DNA of 50,282 bases from Mycobacteriaceae bacterium (lineage in GTDB: Bacteria; Actinomycetota; Actinomycetes; Mycobacteriales; Mycobacteriaceae): the NCBI GenBank assembly GCA_019245755.1, contig JAFARC010000010.1, positions 1 to 50,282 on the forward strand, given 5' to 3'. Under the pieces are notes generated by a model. That model searched no databases, was not told the DNA's origin, and saw nothing but the letters and a program-made list of their open reading frames with translations. This document shows positions 9,442-18,296 of the stretch, piece after piece. The first letter of the stretch is position 1. Every line of letters starts with the position of its first letter. Position numbers and translations under genes: made by a program.

Positions 9442-9472
9442 GTGACGATAGTGATCTGTGTGACTGTTGTGA
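9442..9472. repeat. Four GTGA (TCAC) boxes at exact 9-bp spacing
   Basis: GTGA begins at 9442, 9451, 9460 and 9469. Read on the minus strand this is TCAC plus five variable bases, repeated four times, starting inside the palindrome GTGATCAC. It lies 50-80 bp upstream of the DUF4185 start codon, a place suited to a regulator. The period is shorter than the 11 bp I associate with PhoP direct repeats (TCACAGC). Confidence 0.7.
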
Positions 9473-9607
9473 TCACCGATCCATTGATAGGTATGCATCC
9501 GTGACCGTGTCGCAACCCATGGCTTTCAGCGCGAGTCCTGCCCTCCACGAATCACCCTGAGTCGAACGGTGGGATCGACCGCATGCGGCTGACATCGTGG
9601 GGCGAGT

Positions 9608-9678
9608 GCGGGTGTGGCTGAGTGGCGAGGCACCGGCCTGCAAAGCCGTTTACGCGGGTTCGAATCCCGCCACTCGCT
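9608..9678 (+). tRNA. tRNA-Cys (anticodon GCA)
   Basis: A full cloverleaf can be drawn. The acceptor stem GCGGGTG (9608-9614) pairs with CACTCGC (9671-9677) with one G-U. The D arm is GCT/GGC type. The anticodon stem CGGC/GCCG carries the 7-base loop CTGCAAA with anticodon GCA at 9640-9642. The T arm GCGGG-TTCGAAT-CCCGC is at 9654-9670, and the discriminator base is T at 9678 (as U, typical of tRNA-Cys). CCA is not encoded. A cysteine tRNA (cysU) lies at the same place in M. tuberculosis by memory. Confidence 0.95.
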
Positions 9679-9715
9679 CGGCCGAGCGCCGCCAGGTCAG
9701 GCCAGCACTGCGGCG

Positions 9716-10369
9716 CTAACGCAACAGAGTTCCAGCGAACCGCAAGTCCGAGACCAGCCCGTCGAACGCTTCTTGGCGATCTTCTGGTGGTCCTCGCAGC
9801 ACCGATGACGGATGCACGGTGACCACCACCGCGGGATCCAAGTCGAGTTTCACCGCTGGATCGTCGTCCGGCAGCCCCAGGGCCTCGCCTCGGTGCTGGG
9901 TCAGCCGAAAGGCGTTGCCCATCAGCGCCTTTGCAGCGGTCGCACCCATCAGCACCACCACGTCCGGCCGCACCGTGGTCAACTCGGCGAGCAGCCACGG
10001 CCGGCAGGCGACCACTTCTGTTCTGCTGGGTGTCTTGTGGATTCGGCGTTTGCCGCGTTCCGCGCGGGTGAACTTGAAGTGTTTCACCGCGTTGGTGACA
10101 TACACCCGGTCGCGGTCGATGTCGGCGGCCGCCAGAGCCTGGTCGAGCAGGCGGCCCGCCGGCCCCACGAACGGCAGGCCGGCCTTGTCCTCCTGGTCGC
10201 CGGGCTGTTCCCCGACCAGCATCATCTGCGGGTCGGGCGAACCGGCTCCGAATACTGCCCGATCAGCGTACTGATACAGGTCACAGCCACGACACCCCCC
10301 GACCGCGGCCGCCAGGTCGGCCAGGTTATCGGTGTCGGGTATGAAGTCCTGTGCCCCCGCCGCGCGCAT
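9716..10369 (-). CDS. udgX: UdgX-type uracil-DNA binding/glycosylase protein
   Basis: A 217-residue member of the family 4-like uracil-DNA glycosylase group. Seen: GEQPGDQED at 53-61 with catalytic-site Glu54, PFVGPAG at 67-72, NAVKHFKF at 93-100, and the diagnostic KRRIH insertion at 107-111. His111 corresponds to the histidine that in M. smegmatis UdgX forms a covalent link to the sugar after uracil release. HPSS is at 186-189. Three cysteines (26, 29, 122) are in place for an Fe-S cluster; I do not see a fourth at the usual position. The gene lies 23 bp downstream of capA on the same strand, so they may share a transcript. I recall no UdgX in M. tuberculosis, so this is an accessory gene in the conserved order. 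Confidence 0.92.
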   Translation of the reverse strand: MRAAGAQDFIPDTDNLADLAAAVGGCRGCDLYQYADRAVFGAGSPDPQMMLVGEQPGDQEDKAGLPFVGPAGRLLDQALAAADIDRDRVYVTNAVKHFKFTRAERGKRRIHKTPSRTEVVACRPWLLAELTTVRPDVVVLMGATAAKALMGNAFRLTQHRGEALGLPDDDPAVKLDLDPAVVVTVHPSSVLRGPPEDRQEAFDGLVSDLRFAGTLLR

Positions 10370-10392
10370 TTCGCATCACCCCCGGGGCCACT

Positions 10393-11952
10393 TTATCGAG
10401 CCGACTTGGTGACCTGGGCGAAGCTGAACTGCCATCGCTCCACGATGTGAAAGCCGAACCGCGCCGGAACTTGGTAGGCGGGAGCCCGGGCCATCCTCGG
10501 GCCGGCCGGCAGGGCGGCGCCGCGGGCGTGATCGGGGAGTGTCTTGTCGCGTTCGGACACCGTCCAGATCACCTGGCACTGCTTGATCCTGTTTGCCACA
10601 GCCGATACCGGAATGGCGCCGTCCCACAGCGTGTGCTGCCTGGCCGCCGGCATTCCGCGGTCGAGGTCGACCAGCTTGCCATAGGTCGCCGGTCGAACGG
10701 CGGTGATCGGGCGGATGGGGCCGGGCTTCCATGCCGCGGTGTTGTCCAGCAGCAGGCAGTCGCCGGGCGCCGCGTGAAACGTCAGCACGTCGGCTATCTG
10801 ACTGGAATCCATGCCCTCTTTCGCGTATGGACCCCGTTGGCTGAACAGGTAATTGGGTGTCGCCACCGCGGCCAGAGCCAACAGCGCACCGGTGATCGGT
10901 AGCCGGCTGCGCGCGACCGTGACGATGCAGACGCCGAGCAGCACCGCCATCGCGGGCGCGGTGAAATACAGGTACCGGGGATAGTAGAGCGGCTCGACCG
11001 CCGACGAGTATGCGACCACCGCCGTCGTGGGTATCACGATCCACGCCAGCGCGACCCGCAGCAGTGTCCGCGTTCCGGAGTCCGGCCGCCGGTCTCCGTG
11101 CAGCCACATCACCAGCAGCGCGGCGGTGATGACGACGCCGGCGGCCACGGCGAACGGAACACTCTTGTCGAAATACTGGTGCACCGTGACGTCACCGAAG
11201 GTGCGCGTCCCGATCGGAAAGATCCAGGCGACCTGGACTCTCTGGCCGTGCGCTAAGAGCATGAACGGTGTCATCGCCATCACCACCGGCGCCGATGTGG
11301 CGGCCCACCAGACAATCGTGGATCGGCGCGCCGACAGTATGCCCAGCAGCGCGCCGTACACCGGCACCAGGAAAACCAGATAGATGTTGAGCAGAATGGC
11401 CAGCAGCAGCGCGAGGGCATACAGCAACCACAACCCACGCCAGGCACGCCGCTCCGCCACCAGGACCAGGATCGTCAGCCAGACTGCGATCGCGGCCGTG
11501 AACGCGTACGAGCGGGCCTCGATGCCGGCCCACGTGGTGCGCGGCAGGATCGCGAACATCACGCCCGAGCACACCGCCACCGAGCGGAAGGAGAACCGCT
11601 TGGCCAGTACCACCACCCCGGCGGCCGCGACGGCGACCATCAGGCCGCTGGGCACCCGCGACCAGAACTCGGTGGCCGGGAAAATCGCGAACCAGCCGCG
11701 CATCGACAGGTAGTACAGCCCGTGCACGGCGTCGATGTTGGCCAGCATCTGCCACATGTCGCCGAGCGAACGGTTCTTCGCCGCCGAGATGGTGGCCGCC
11801 TCGTCGAACCACAGTGAGGGCCTGCTGGCACCGGCGAGCGAAATGGCAACGGTCAGCACGGCGACCGCGACCGGGTCGTACCTTCCGGCTGTTTTTTGCG
11901 CGGCAAGAGGCACATCCGTCGCACGTTCGGGGCTCAGCGTCTGCGACAGCAC
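10393..11952 (-). CDS. capA: GT-C mannosyltransferase for LAM mannose caps (CapA/Rv1635c-like)
   Basis: A 519-residue polytopic membrane protein of the GT-C glycosyltransferase type. The first loop contains the metal/lipid-phosphate motif region PSLWFDEAATISA (DE pair), followed by VHGLYYLSMRGWF, then about ten membrane segments and a soluble C-terminal domain with QCQVIWTVS. The M. tuberculosis orthologue Rv1635c adds the first mannose cap to the arabinan ends of lipoarabinomannan from polyprenyl-P-mannose. GTG 11952 is preferred as start because a TAGACT -10 ends 8 nt upstream; TTG 11961 would lie inside that element. Its presence points to a mannose-capped LAM producer. Confidence 0.88.
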   Translation of the reverse strand: MLSQTLSPERATDVPLAAQKTAGRYDPVAVAVLTVAISLAGASRPSLWFDEAATISAAKNRSLGDMWQMLANIDAVHGLYYLSMRGWFAIFPATEFWSRVPSGLMVAVAAAGVVVLAKRFSFRSVAVCSGVMFAILPRTTWAGIEARSYAFTAAIAVWLTILVLVAERRAWRGLWLLYALALLLAILLNIYLVFLVPVYGALLGILSARRSTIVWWAATSAPVVMAMTPFMLLAHGQRVQVAWIFPIGTRTFGDVTVHQYFDKSVPFAVAAGVVITAALLVMWLHGDRRPDSGTRTLLRVALAWIVIPTTAVVAYSSAVEPLYYPRYLYFTAPAMAVLLGVCIVTVARSRLPITGALLALAAVATPNYLFSQRGPYAKEGMDSSQIADVLTFHAAPGDCLLLDNTAAWKPGPIRPITAVRPATYGKLVDLDRGMPAARQHTLWDGAIPVSAVANRIKQCQVIWTVSERDKTLPDHARGAALPAGPRMARAPAYQVPARFGFHIVERWQFSFAQVTKSAR

Positions 11953-11960
11953 TATTTGCA

Positions 11961-11966
11961 AGTCTA
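11961..11966 (-). promoter_or_regulatory. -10 element, likely leaderless promoter of capA
   Basis: On the minus strand TAGACT matches TANNNT and is followed after 8 nt by the GTG at 11952. No Shine-Dalgarno sequence is present before that GTG. Apart from this element, I see nothing recognisable in the remaining bases up to the stress-protein gene other than its GGGAGG ribosome site near 12241. Confidence 0.4.
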
Positions 11967-12250
11967 GGGCTTAGGCGGGAACAACGGGTGGTCGAAGGCC
12001 AAGTCATCGGACCCAACCAAGCGCGCCAGCGACCCGTTTGATGTGCTCCGAAAGTGTTCCGCGGCAGGGTCATTGCGGCTGAGCGGCTGTCGTTGAGGCC
12101 AGCGCGCCGGGTTGCGGCGGTGACGATGCCGTGCCGGTCGCAGATAGGACCCCGGCCGCGCAAACGGTAAGGTGTCGCCAATCAGACCCGCCGTTGTGCA
12201 GTGAAGCGTTACTGTCTGCGATGGCGTTGCAAACGACACTGGGAGGGTAG

Positions 12251-12697
12251 ATGGGCGCCTATCAGACCATCGTGGTCGGGACCGATGGCTCGGACTCCTC
12301 GCTGCGTGCGGTCGACCGGGCCGGCGTGATCGCCGCCGGCTCCGACGCGAAAGTGATCGTCGCGACGGCGTACTTTCCCCAGGGCGACGACCCTCGTGCG
12401 GCCGACATGCTCAAGGACGAGGGCTATAAGGCGCACGGCAACGCGCCGATCTACGCGATCCTGCGTGAGGGTCGTGACCGCGCGAAGGCCGCCGGTGCCA
12501 AGAACATCGAGGAGCGGCCCATCGTCGGCGCGCCGGTCGACGCTCTGGTCGACCTCGCCGAGGAGGTCAACGCCGATCTGCTGGTGGTCGGCAACGTGGG
12601 CCTGAGCACGATCACCGGGCGGTTGCTCGGCTCGGTGCCGGCCAACGTCTCGCGCCGTGCCAAGACCGATGTGCTGATCGTGCACACGACGGGCTGA
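12251..12697 (+). CDS. Universal stress protein, Rv1636/TB15.3-like
   Basis: A 148-residue single-domain UspA protein. The N-terminal strand and loop VVGTDGSDSS and the C-terminal ATP-type motif VVGNVGLSTITGRLLGSVP (G-2x-G-9x-G-S/T) are complete, so it should bind nucleotide. The M. tuberculosis orthologue Rv1636 is reported to bind cAMP with high affinity; it is noteworthy that an adenylyl cyclase gene lies in the same window. A strong ribosome site (GGGAGG at 12241-12246) precedes the ATG. It is convergent with the Hsp70-like gene, 44 bp apart. Confidence 0.96.
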   Translation: MGAYQTIVVGTDGSDSSLRAVDRAGVIAAGSDAKVIVATAYFPQGDDPRAADMLKDEGYKAHGNAPIYAILREGRDRAKAAGAKNIEERPIVGAPVDALVDLAEEVNADLLVVGNVGLSTITGRLLGSVPANVSRRAKTDVLIVHTTG

Positions 12698-12741
12698 CCC
12701 ACCGCGCTGACCGGCCGCCTACCGGCCGGGCGATGACGTGA

Positions 12742-14262
12742 TCAGCGCCTCACCACGTCGTGTCGCGCCAGCCGGAAGGTCCTGCTGAAGCCGGCTGGTC
12801 GTGTCGTCAGGGTGACCTCCACCGCGCCGCTGGGCGCGACGACGTAGCGCTCCTCGACGTCGGGTCCGTTCTCCCACCGGCCGACCGGCTGCCGGGCCAG
12901 GTCGTCGGTGTCGTAGAGGTCCGGGTCGAACGGGAAGAAGACCGGATCGTAGGGGGTCACGTCGCCGTCGGGGCGGCCCTTCAGCAGGCGGCTGCACTCC
13001 ACGAAACGGAAGTGTCCGATGTTGTGTGCCGCCCGGTACCGCCGCGTGACGATCAATGGCGCCCGCCCGTCGATCGGAAGCGCGATGTCCTTCGCCAGGA
13101 TCGGGTCGAAGACGACGTCCTTGCCCCGGTGCGCCTCGCGGAAGACCCCGAAATGCCGCGAGAGGCGCTCCGACAGCGCGTAGCCGGCCTCCTTGTCGAG
13201 AAAGACCGCGAGTCCGATGGCCGTCGCCGCGAACGGGTGCGGTGAGCGTTTCACCCGTTTCTCGCCAAAGCAGCTGCGCAGTATCCGGGCCACCAGCGGA
13301 AAGCTGCCCGCACCGCCCACCGCATAGATGCCCGCCACCTCGGACCAGTCCACGTCGCCGCCGCGCCGGCCCGGGTCGTACCGGACCCGGGAGAGCACCT
13401 CGACGGTCTTGTCGACGAGCGGGGCGCACGCCGCGTAGACGTCGTCGATGGCGCAGCACAACGGCGGCCGGCCGGCCGCGGACAGGTCCACCAGGAAGCG
13501 GCGGGTGTTCGCCGCGACGGCTTCCTTGCGGACGGCACATTCGTCGAGCAGGAGATCACGCGTGGTGGCGTCCAGGCTGCCGAGCTTGGCCTGGTCGAGC
13601 ACCAGGTCCAAGATCGCCTCGTCGAAGTCGTCGCCGCCGAGCCGTTGGACGCCCTCGCTGGTGACGACCTCGTTCAACCGCCCCGTCATCTTCAACAGCG
13701 AGGCGTCGAAGGTTCCGCCGCCGAGGTCGTAGATCAGCACGTACTCGCGTTTGGCGGTGATGGTGGAGCGGTACCGGTGCGCATACTCGAAGCCCGCCGC
13801 GGACGGCTCGTTGATGAGTGCGACGACCTCGAAGCCGGCGTTGGTGAAGGCGTCCAGCGTCAGAAACCGCTGGGCACTCGAGGCGTTGGCCGGCACGCTG
13901 ATCGCGGCCTCGATGCGCTCGCCCGTCCCGAAGCAGGCGTTCGAGCGATGCGCAAGGTCGCTCTTGAACTGGCTGAGGAATTTTGTCAGCAGCTCGGCCA
14001 GCGGATAGCGGTGGCCGGCCAGGACGACCTCGGTCTGCGGCCCGGCATCGTGGAGCAGCCGCTTGACCGACCGCAGGACCGACCAGCCCGGGTCGTGGCG
14101 CACCGCGGCGGCGTCCAGACCGAAGCGCAGCTCTCCCGCGGCGTTCGCGGCGACCACCGAAGGCCACGCGTCGTCCCCGTCGAACGACGCGACCGGATAG
14201 TTCCCCCTGTCGACGACCGCCGCGACGGTGTGCGTCGTGCCGAAGTCGATGCCGACCCTCAT
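12742..14262 (-). CDS. Hsp70-like ATPase (short DnaK-family protein)
   Basis: A 506-residue protein with the actin/Hsp70 nucleotide-binding fold: phosphate-1 GIDFGTTHT at 4-12, INEPSAA at 150-156, phosphate-2 DLGGGTFD at 179-186, and an adenosine motif AVGGAGSFPLVA near 320. The region after about 400 is much shorter than the substrate-binding domain of DnaK (about 630 residues in all), and the EEVD- or lid-like helical tail is missing. It is therefore an Hsp70 relative (YegD-like class), not DnaK. ATG 14262 is chosen; ATG 14286 would add eight residues. It lies 61 bp downstream of the glyoxalase-like gene on the same strand. I recall nothing like it between Rv1636 and Rv1637c in M. tuberculosis. 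Confidence 0.85.
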   Translation of the reverse strand: MRVGIDFGTTHTVAAVVDRGNYPVASFDGDDAWPSVVAANAAGELRFGLDAAAVRHDPGWSVLRSVKRLLHDAGPQTEVVLAGHRYPLAELLTKFLSQFKSDLAHRSNACFGTGERIEAAISVPANASSAQRFLTLDAFTNAGFEVVALINEPSAAGFEYAHRYRSTITAKREYVLIYDLGGGTFDASLLKMTGRLNEVVTSEGVQRLGGDDFDEAILDLVLDQAKLGSLDATTRDLLLDECAVRKEAVAANTRRFLVDLSAAGRPPLCCAIDDVYAACAPLVDKTVEVLSRVRYDPGRRGGDVDWSEVAGIYAVGGAGSFPLVARILRSCFGEKRVKRSPHPFAATAIGLAVFLDKEAGYALSERLSRHFGVFREAHRGKDVVFDPILAKDIALPIDGRAPLIVTRRYRAAHNIGHFRFVECSRLLKGRPDGDVTPYDPVFFPFDPDLYDTDDLARQPVGRWENGPDVEERYVVAPSGAVEVTLTTRPAGFSRTFRLARHDVVRR

Positions 14263-14323
14263 CGAGCCGAAGTGTAGGCGCCGCATGACGTTCGGGTGGT
14301 GGCGTTGCGATTGCCGACGTTGG

Positions 14324-15001
14324 TCACCAGCCGCGCGCGCGCCATTCCTCGAGGTGGGGACGCTCCGCGCCGAGGGTGGTGTCGTCGCCGTGCCCCGGAT
14401 AGACCACCGTGTCGTCACCGAACCGGTCGAATACCTGGGTCTTCACGCCGGTGAACAACGACTCGAAGTCCGCCGCTTTCGTGGTCCGCCCGAGGCCACC
14501 CGGGAACAGGCAGTCACCGGTGAACAGCGCGGTCGCGTCACCTTGCGCCCGGCCCCGCAGTGCCAGCGCGACCGACCCCGGGGTGTGGCCGCGCAGGTGC
14601 AGCACGTCGAACGTCAGCCGGCCGACGTCGACGGTGTCACCGTTGGCCAGCAGGCGGTCGGGCGTCACCGGCAGTGGGCCGGCGTCCAGTTCGTGGGCCG
14701 CCGTCGGGGCTCCGGTGGCCTCGACCAGAGCCTCCAGGGCCTGCCAGTGGTCGAAGTGTTGGTGCGACGTCACGATCAGCGTCAGCTTCGGGGCGTAACG
14801 GCGCACCAGATCGATCAGGTCCTCGGCGTCGTTGGCCGCGTCGATCAGCAGCGTTTCGCCCGTTTCGGAACACGTGATCAGGTATGCATTGTTGTCCATG
14901 GGACCCACCGAAGCCTTCACGATCGTCGCGCCCGGGAGAGTGCGGCGCGCGGCGGTGCCGGGGTCTACATGGCCGGTGTAGTTCTCGTCGACGACTGTCA
15001 T
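14324..15001 (-). CDS. Glyoxalase II-like metallo-beta-lactamase-fold hydrolase (Rv1637c-like)
   Basis: A 225-residue metallo-beta-lactamase fold hydrolase. The metal motif HQHFDH lies at 80-85 (first residue Ser-His in place of Thr-His), with GHTPGSVAL, TGDCLFPGG and YPGHGDDTTLG supplying further ligands. Hydroxyacylglutathione hydrolase-like annotation is customary, but mycobacteria make mycothiol rather than glutathione, so the real thioester substrate is unknown. ATG 15001 is taken; TTG 15007 two codons upstream is possible. It is divergent from uvrA with about 105 bp between starts. Confidence 0.93.
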   Translation of the reverse strand: MTVVDENYTGHVDPGTAARRTLPGATIVKASVGPMDNNAYLITCSETGETLLIDAANDAEDLIDLVRRYAPKLTLIVTSHQHFDHWQALEALVEATGAPTAAHELDAGPLPVTPDRLLANGDTVDVGRLTFDVLHLRGHTPGSVALALRGRAQGDATALFTGDCLFPGGLGRTTKAADFESLFTGVKTQVFDRFGDDTVVYPGHGDDTTLGAERPHLEEWRARGW

Positions 15002-15105
15002 GGCCAAACGTTATCCCCCGCAAGCCGGGGAGCCCAGCCACCGCGGTTTGTCGGTGCGCACACATAGCATGGCAGAGGTGCCGTATATCCGCGGGAAGGA
15101 GTTGA

Positions 15106-17994
15106 GTGGCTGACCGCCTGATCGTCAAGGGTGCCCGCGAGCACAATCTGCGAAGCGTCGACCTTGACCTGCCGCGCGACGCCCTCATCGTGTTCACCGG
15201 GCTGTCCGGGTCCGGAAAGTCGTCGCTGGCGTTCGACACGATCTTCGCCGAAGGTCAGCGCCGCTACGTCGAGTCGTTGTCGGCCTATGCGCGTCAGTTC
15301 CTCGGCCAGATGGACAAGCCGGATGTCGACTTCATCGAGGGCCTGTCGCCGGCGGTGTCGATCGACCAGAAGTCGACCAACCGCAACCCGCGGTCGACGG
15401 TCGGCACCATCACCGAGGTGTATGACTACCTGCGACTGCTGTACGCCCGGGCCGGCACACCACATTGCCCGGTATGCGGTGAGCGGATCGCCCGGCAGAC
15501 ACCTCAGCAGATCGTCGACCAGGTGCTGGCGATGCCGGCGGGCACCCGGTTCCAGGTGCTGGCCCCGGTGGTGCGCACCCGCAAAGGCGAGTTCGCCGAC
15601 CTGTTCGAGAAGCTGAATTCCCAGGGCTACAGCCGCGTGCGCGTCGACGGGGTGGTCCACCCGCTGACCGATCCGCCTAAGCTGAAGAAGCAGGAAAAGC
15701 ACGACATCGAGGTGGTCGTCGACCGGCTGACCGTCAAGCCGTCGGCCAAGCAGCGGCTGACCGATTCGGTGGAGACCGCGCTGCGGCTCGCCGACGGCAT
15801 CGTGGTGCTGGAGTTCGTGGATCACGAACACGGCCACCCGCACCGGGAGCAACGGTTCTCCGAGAAGCTGGCCTGTCCCAACGGGCATCCGCTGGCCGTC
15901 GATGACCTTGAGCCGCGGTCGTTTTCGTTCAACTCGCCGTACGGCGCCTGCCCCGAGTGTGCCGGCCTGGGCATCCGCAAGGAGGTCGACCCGGACCTGG
16001 TCGTCCCGGATCCCGAGCTGACGCTGGCCGAGGGCGCGGTGGCGCCCTGGTCCAACGGCCACACCGCGGAGTACTTCACCCGGATGATGGCCAGCCTGGG
16101 CGAGTCGATGCGCTTCGACGTCGACACCCCGTGGCGCAAGCTGCCGGCCAGGGCGCGCCGGGCGATCCTCGAGGGCAGCGACGAGCAGGTGCACGTGCGC
16201 TACCGCAACCGCTACGGACGTGTCCGCTCCTACTACGCCGACTTCGAGGGCGTGCTGGCGTTCCTGCAACGCAAGATGGAGCAGACCGAGTCCGAGCAGA
16301 TGAAGGAGCGCTACGAGGGCTTCATGCGGGACGTGCCCTGCCCGGTCTGTCAGGGCACCCGACTGAAGCCGGAGATCCTGGCGGTGACGTTGTCGGCCGA
16401 GGGGTATGGCGCCAAATCCATCGCCGAGGTCTCTGACCTTTCCATCTCGGCGGGCTCTGCGTTTCTTAACGGACTGACCCTGGGGGCGCGCGAACAGGCG
16501 ATCGCCGGCCAGGTGCTCAAGGAGATCCAATCGCGGCTCGGGTTCCTGCTCGATGTCGGGCTTGACTACCTGTCGTTGTCGCGGGCGGCGGCAACGCTGT
16601 CCGGTGGTGAGGCGCAACGCATCCGGCTGGCCACCCAGATAGGTTCGGGTTTGGTCGGGGTGCTGTACGTGCTCGACGAGCCGTCGATCGGGCTGCACCA
16701 GCGCGACAACCGGAGGTTGATCGAGACCCTGATCCGGTTGCGCGACTTGGGCAATACCCTCATCGTCGTCGAGCACGACCTGGACACCATCGCGCATGCG
16801 GACTGGATCGTCGACATCGGGCCGGCGGCCGGTGAGCACGGCGGCCAGATCGTGCACAGCGGAACCTACGACGAGCTGTTACGCAACAAGGACTCGATCA
16901 CCGGCGACTACCTTTCCGGCGTGCGGAGCATCGAGGTCCCGGCGATCCGCAGGCCGGTCGACCGGCGCAGGCAACTCACCGTGGTCGGCGCCCGCGAGCA
17001 CAACCTGCGCGACCTGGACGTGGCTTTCCCGCTCGGCGCGCTGACCGCGGTCACCGGGGTGTCCGGCTCCGGCAAGTCGACGCTGGTGAACGACATCCTC
17101 GCCGCGGTGCTGGCCAACAAGCTCAACGGCGCGCGGCAGGTGCCCGGCCGGCATACCCGGGTGACGGGGCTCAATCACGTCGACAAGCTGGTGCGGGTGG
17201 ACCAGTCGCCGATCGGGCGGACGCCGAGGTCCAATCCGGCCACGTACACCGGGGTCTTCGACAAGATCCGCACCCTGTTCGCCGCCACCACCGAAGCCAA
17301 GGTCCGCGGTTACCAGCCCGGCCGGTTCTCGTTCAATGTCAAGGGCGGTCGCTGCGAGGCATGCACCGGCGACGGCACGATCAAGATCGAGATGAACTTC
17401 CTGCCGGACGTGTATGTGCCATGCGAGGTGTGCCACGGTGCCCGCTACAACCGGGAAACCCTCGAGGTGCACTACAAGGGCAAGACCATCGCCGAGGTGC
17501 TCGACATGTCGATCGAGGAGGCGGCCGGGTTCTTCGAGCCGATCACCTCGATCCACCGGTATCTGCAGACGCTGGTCGACGTGGGCCTGGGCTACGTCCG
17601 GCTGGGGCAGCCGGCGCCGACGCTGTCCGGCGGCGAGGCGCAGCGGGTCAAGCTGGCCGCCGAGCTGCAGAAGCGGTCCACCGGCCGCACCGTGTACATT
17701 CTCGACGAGCCGACGACCGGCCTGCACTTCGAGGACATCCGCAAGCTGCTCGCTGTCCTCAACGGCCTTGTCGACAAAGGCAATACCGTGATCGTGATCG
17801 AGCACAACCTCGATGTGATCAAGACGGCGGACTGGATCGTCGACATGGGCCCGGAGGGCGGTTCGGCGGGGGGCACCGTGATCGCCGAAGGCACACCCGA
17901 CGATGTGGCGGCCAACGCCGACAGCTACACCGGGTTCTTCCTCGCAAACGCGCTCGGCTTGCCCGCGCCGGGCCGCCGGAAAGTGGGAGCCTGA
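15106..17994 (+). CDS. uvrA: Excinuclease ABC subunit A
   Basis: UvrA, 962 residues, is the damage-sensing ATPase of nucleotide excision repair. Two ABC modules are present: Walker [10 protein letters not shown] near residue 31 and GVSGSGKST near 650, and two LSGGEAQR signatures. Zinc sites are visible as CPVC, CPEC and CPVC pairs and the C-terminal CEAC...CEVC finger that contacts damaged DNA. Start is GTG 15106 with a strong upstream GGAAGGAG ribosome site 5-12 bases away. uvrB is 8.5 kb upstream, as usual in mycobacteria. Confidence 0.98.
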   Translation: MADRLIVKGAREHNLRSVDLDLPRDALIVFTGLSGSGKSSLAFDTIFAEGQRRYVESLSAYARQFLGQMDKPDVDFIEGLSPAVSIDQKSTNRNPRSTVGTITEVYDYLRLLYARAGTPHCPVCGERIARQTPQQIVDQVLAMPAGTRFQVLAPVVRTRKGEFADLFEKLNSQGYSRVRVDGVVHPLTDPPKLKKQEKHDIEVVVDRLTVKPSAKQRLTDSVETALRLADGIVVLEFVDHEHGHPHREQRFSEKLACPNGHPLAVDDLEPRSFSFNSPYGACPECAGLGIRKEVDPDLVVPDPELTLAEGAVAPWSNGHTAEYFTRMMASLGESMRFDVDTPWRKLPARARRAILEGSDEQVHVRYRNRYGRVRSYYADFEGVLAFLQRKMEQTESEQMKERYEGFMRDVPCPVCQGTRLKPEILAVTLSAEGYGAKSIAEVSDLSISAGSAFLNGLTLGAREQAIAGQVLKEIQSRLGFLLDVGLDYLSLSRAAATLSGGEAQRIRLATQIGSGLVGVLYVLDEPSIGLHQRDNRRLIETLIRLRDLGNTLIVVEHDLDTIAHADWIVDIGPAAGEHGGQIVHSGTYDELLRNKDSITGDYLSGVRSIEVPAIRRPVDRRRQLTVVGAREHNLRDLDVAFPLGALTAVTGVSGSGKSTLVNDILAAVLANKLNGARQVPGRHTRVTGLNHVDKLVRVDQSPIGRTPRSNPATYTGVFDKIRTLFAATTEAKVRGYQPGRFSFNVKGGRCEACTGDGTIKIEMNFLPDVYVPCEVCHGARYNRETLEVHYKGKTIAEVLDMSIEEAAGFFEPITSIHRYLQTLVDVGLGYVRLGQPAPTLSGGEAQRVKLAAELQKRSTGRTVYILDEPTTGLHFEDIRKLLAVLNGLVDKGNTVIVIEHNLDVIKTADWIVDMGPEGGSAGGTVIAEGTPDDVAANADSYTGFFLANALGLPAPGRRKVGA

Positions 17995-18023
17995 ACTCCG
18001 CCCTCGACCGGGCCGGTGGCACG

Positions 18024-18248
18024 TCAACTGTCGCCGGAGCGCATCGATTCCCGGATCGAAGCGAGCCGTTCGGCCGCCGCGCGCTGGCGCTCCCGGTACT
18101 GCTCCTCGACCGCCTGCCCTTCGGGGGTCTGCGCGTCGAGTTCGGCCGAGCCGAGTGCGGTGCCGTACCGGGTCTCGATCTTCTCCCGCACCGCCTCGAA
18201 CGTCGGCACGCCGGAACCGTCGTCGCCGGATTCCTCCGGAAGGGTCAT
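18024..18248 (-). CDS. Small charged hypothetical protein
   Basis: A 74-residue acidic/basic protein, without membrane segment or cysteine. The middle (ETRYGTALGSAELDAQTPEG, then QAVEEQYRERQRAAAERLAS) looks like two helices, the second of coiled-coil character. It has no catalytic motif I recognise. It follows lysX on the same strand after 48 bp, and the uvrA stop lies 29 bp beyond its end. Coding is supported by GC-rich third positions and amphipathic pattern. Function unknown. Confidence 0.7.
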   Translation of the reverse strand: MTLPEESGDDGSGVPTFEAVREKIETRYGTALGSAELDAQTPEGQAVEEQYRERQRAAAERLASIRESMRSGDS

Positions 18249-18296
18249 GTCGTCACCGTACGCTCCCGGGACCGCCGGCTGCCCGCGTGACCGGAG

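Noticed and set aside
11964..12239. 91-codon minus-strand frame between capA and the stress protein gene
   Set aside because: No ribosome site, no conserved pattern, and composition like shadow frames.
14262..14418. Upstream extension of the Hsp70-like gene
   Set aside because: The extra residues are Arg/Thr/Pro-rich and overlap the glyoxalase gene; Hsp70 proteins start right before the GIDFGTT motif.
14998..16857. 619-codon minus-strand frame opposite uvrA
   Set aside because: It has His/Asp/Val/Leu shadow composition and no motif; uvrA is certain on the other strand.
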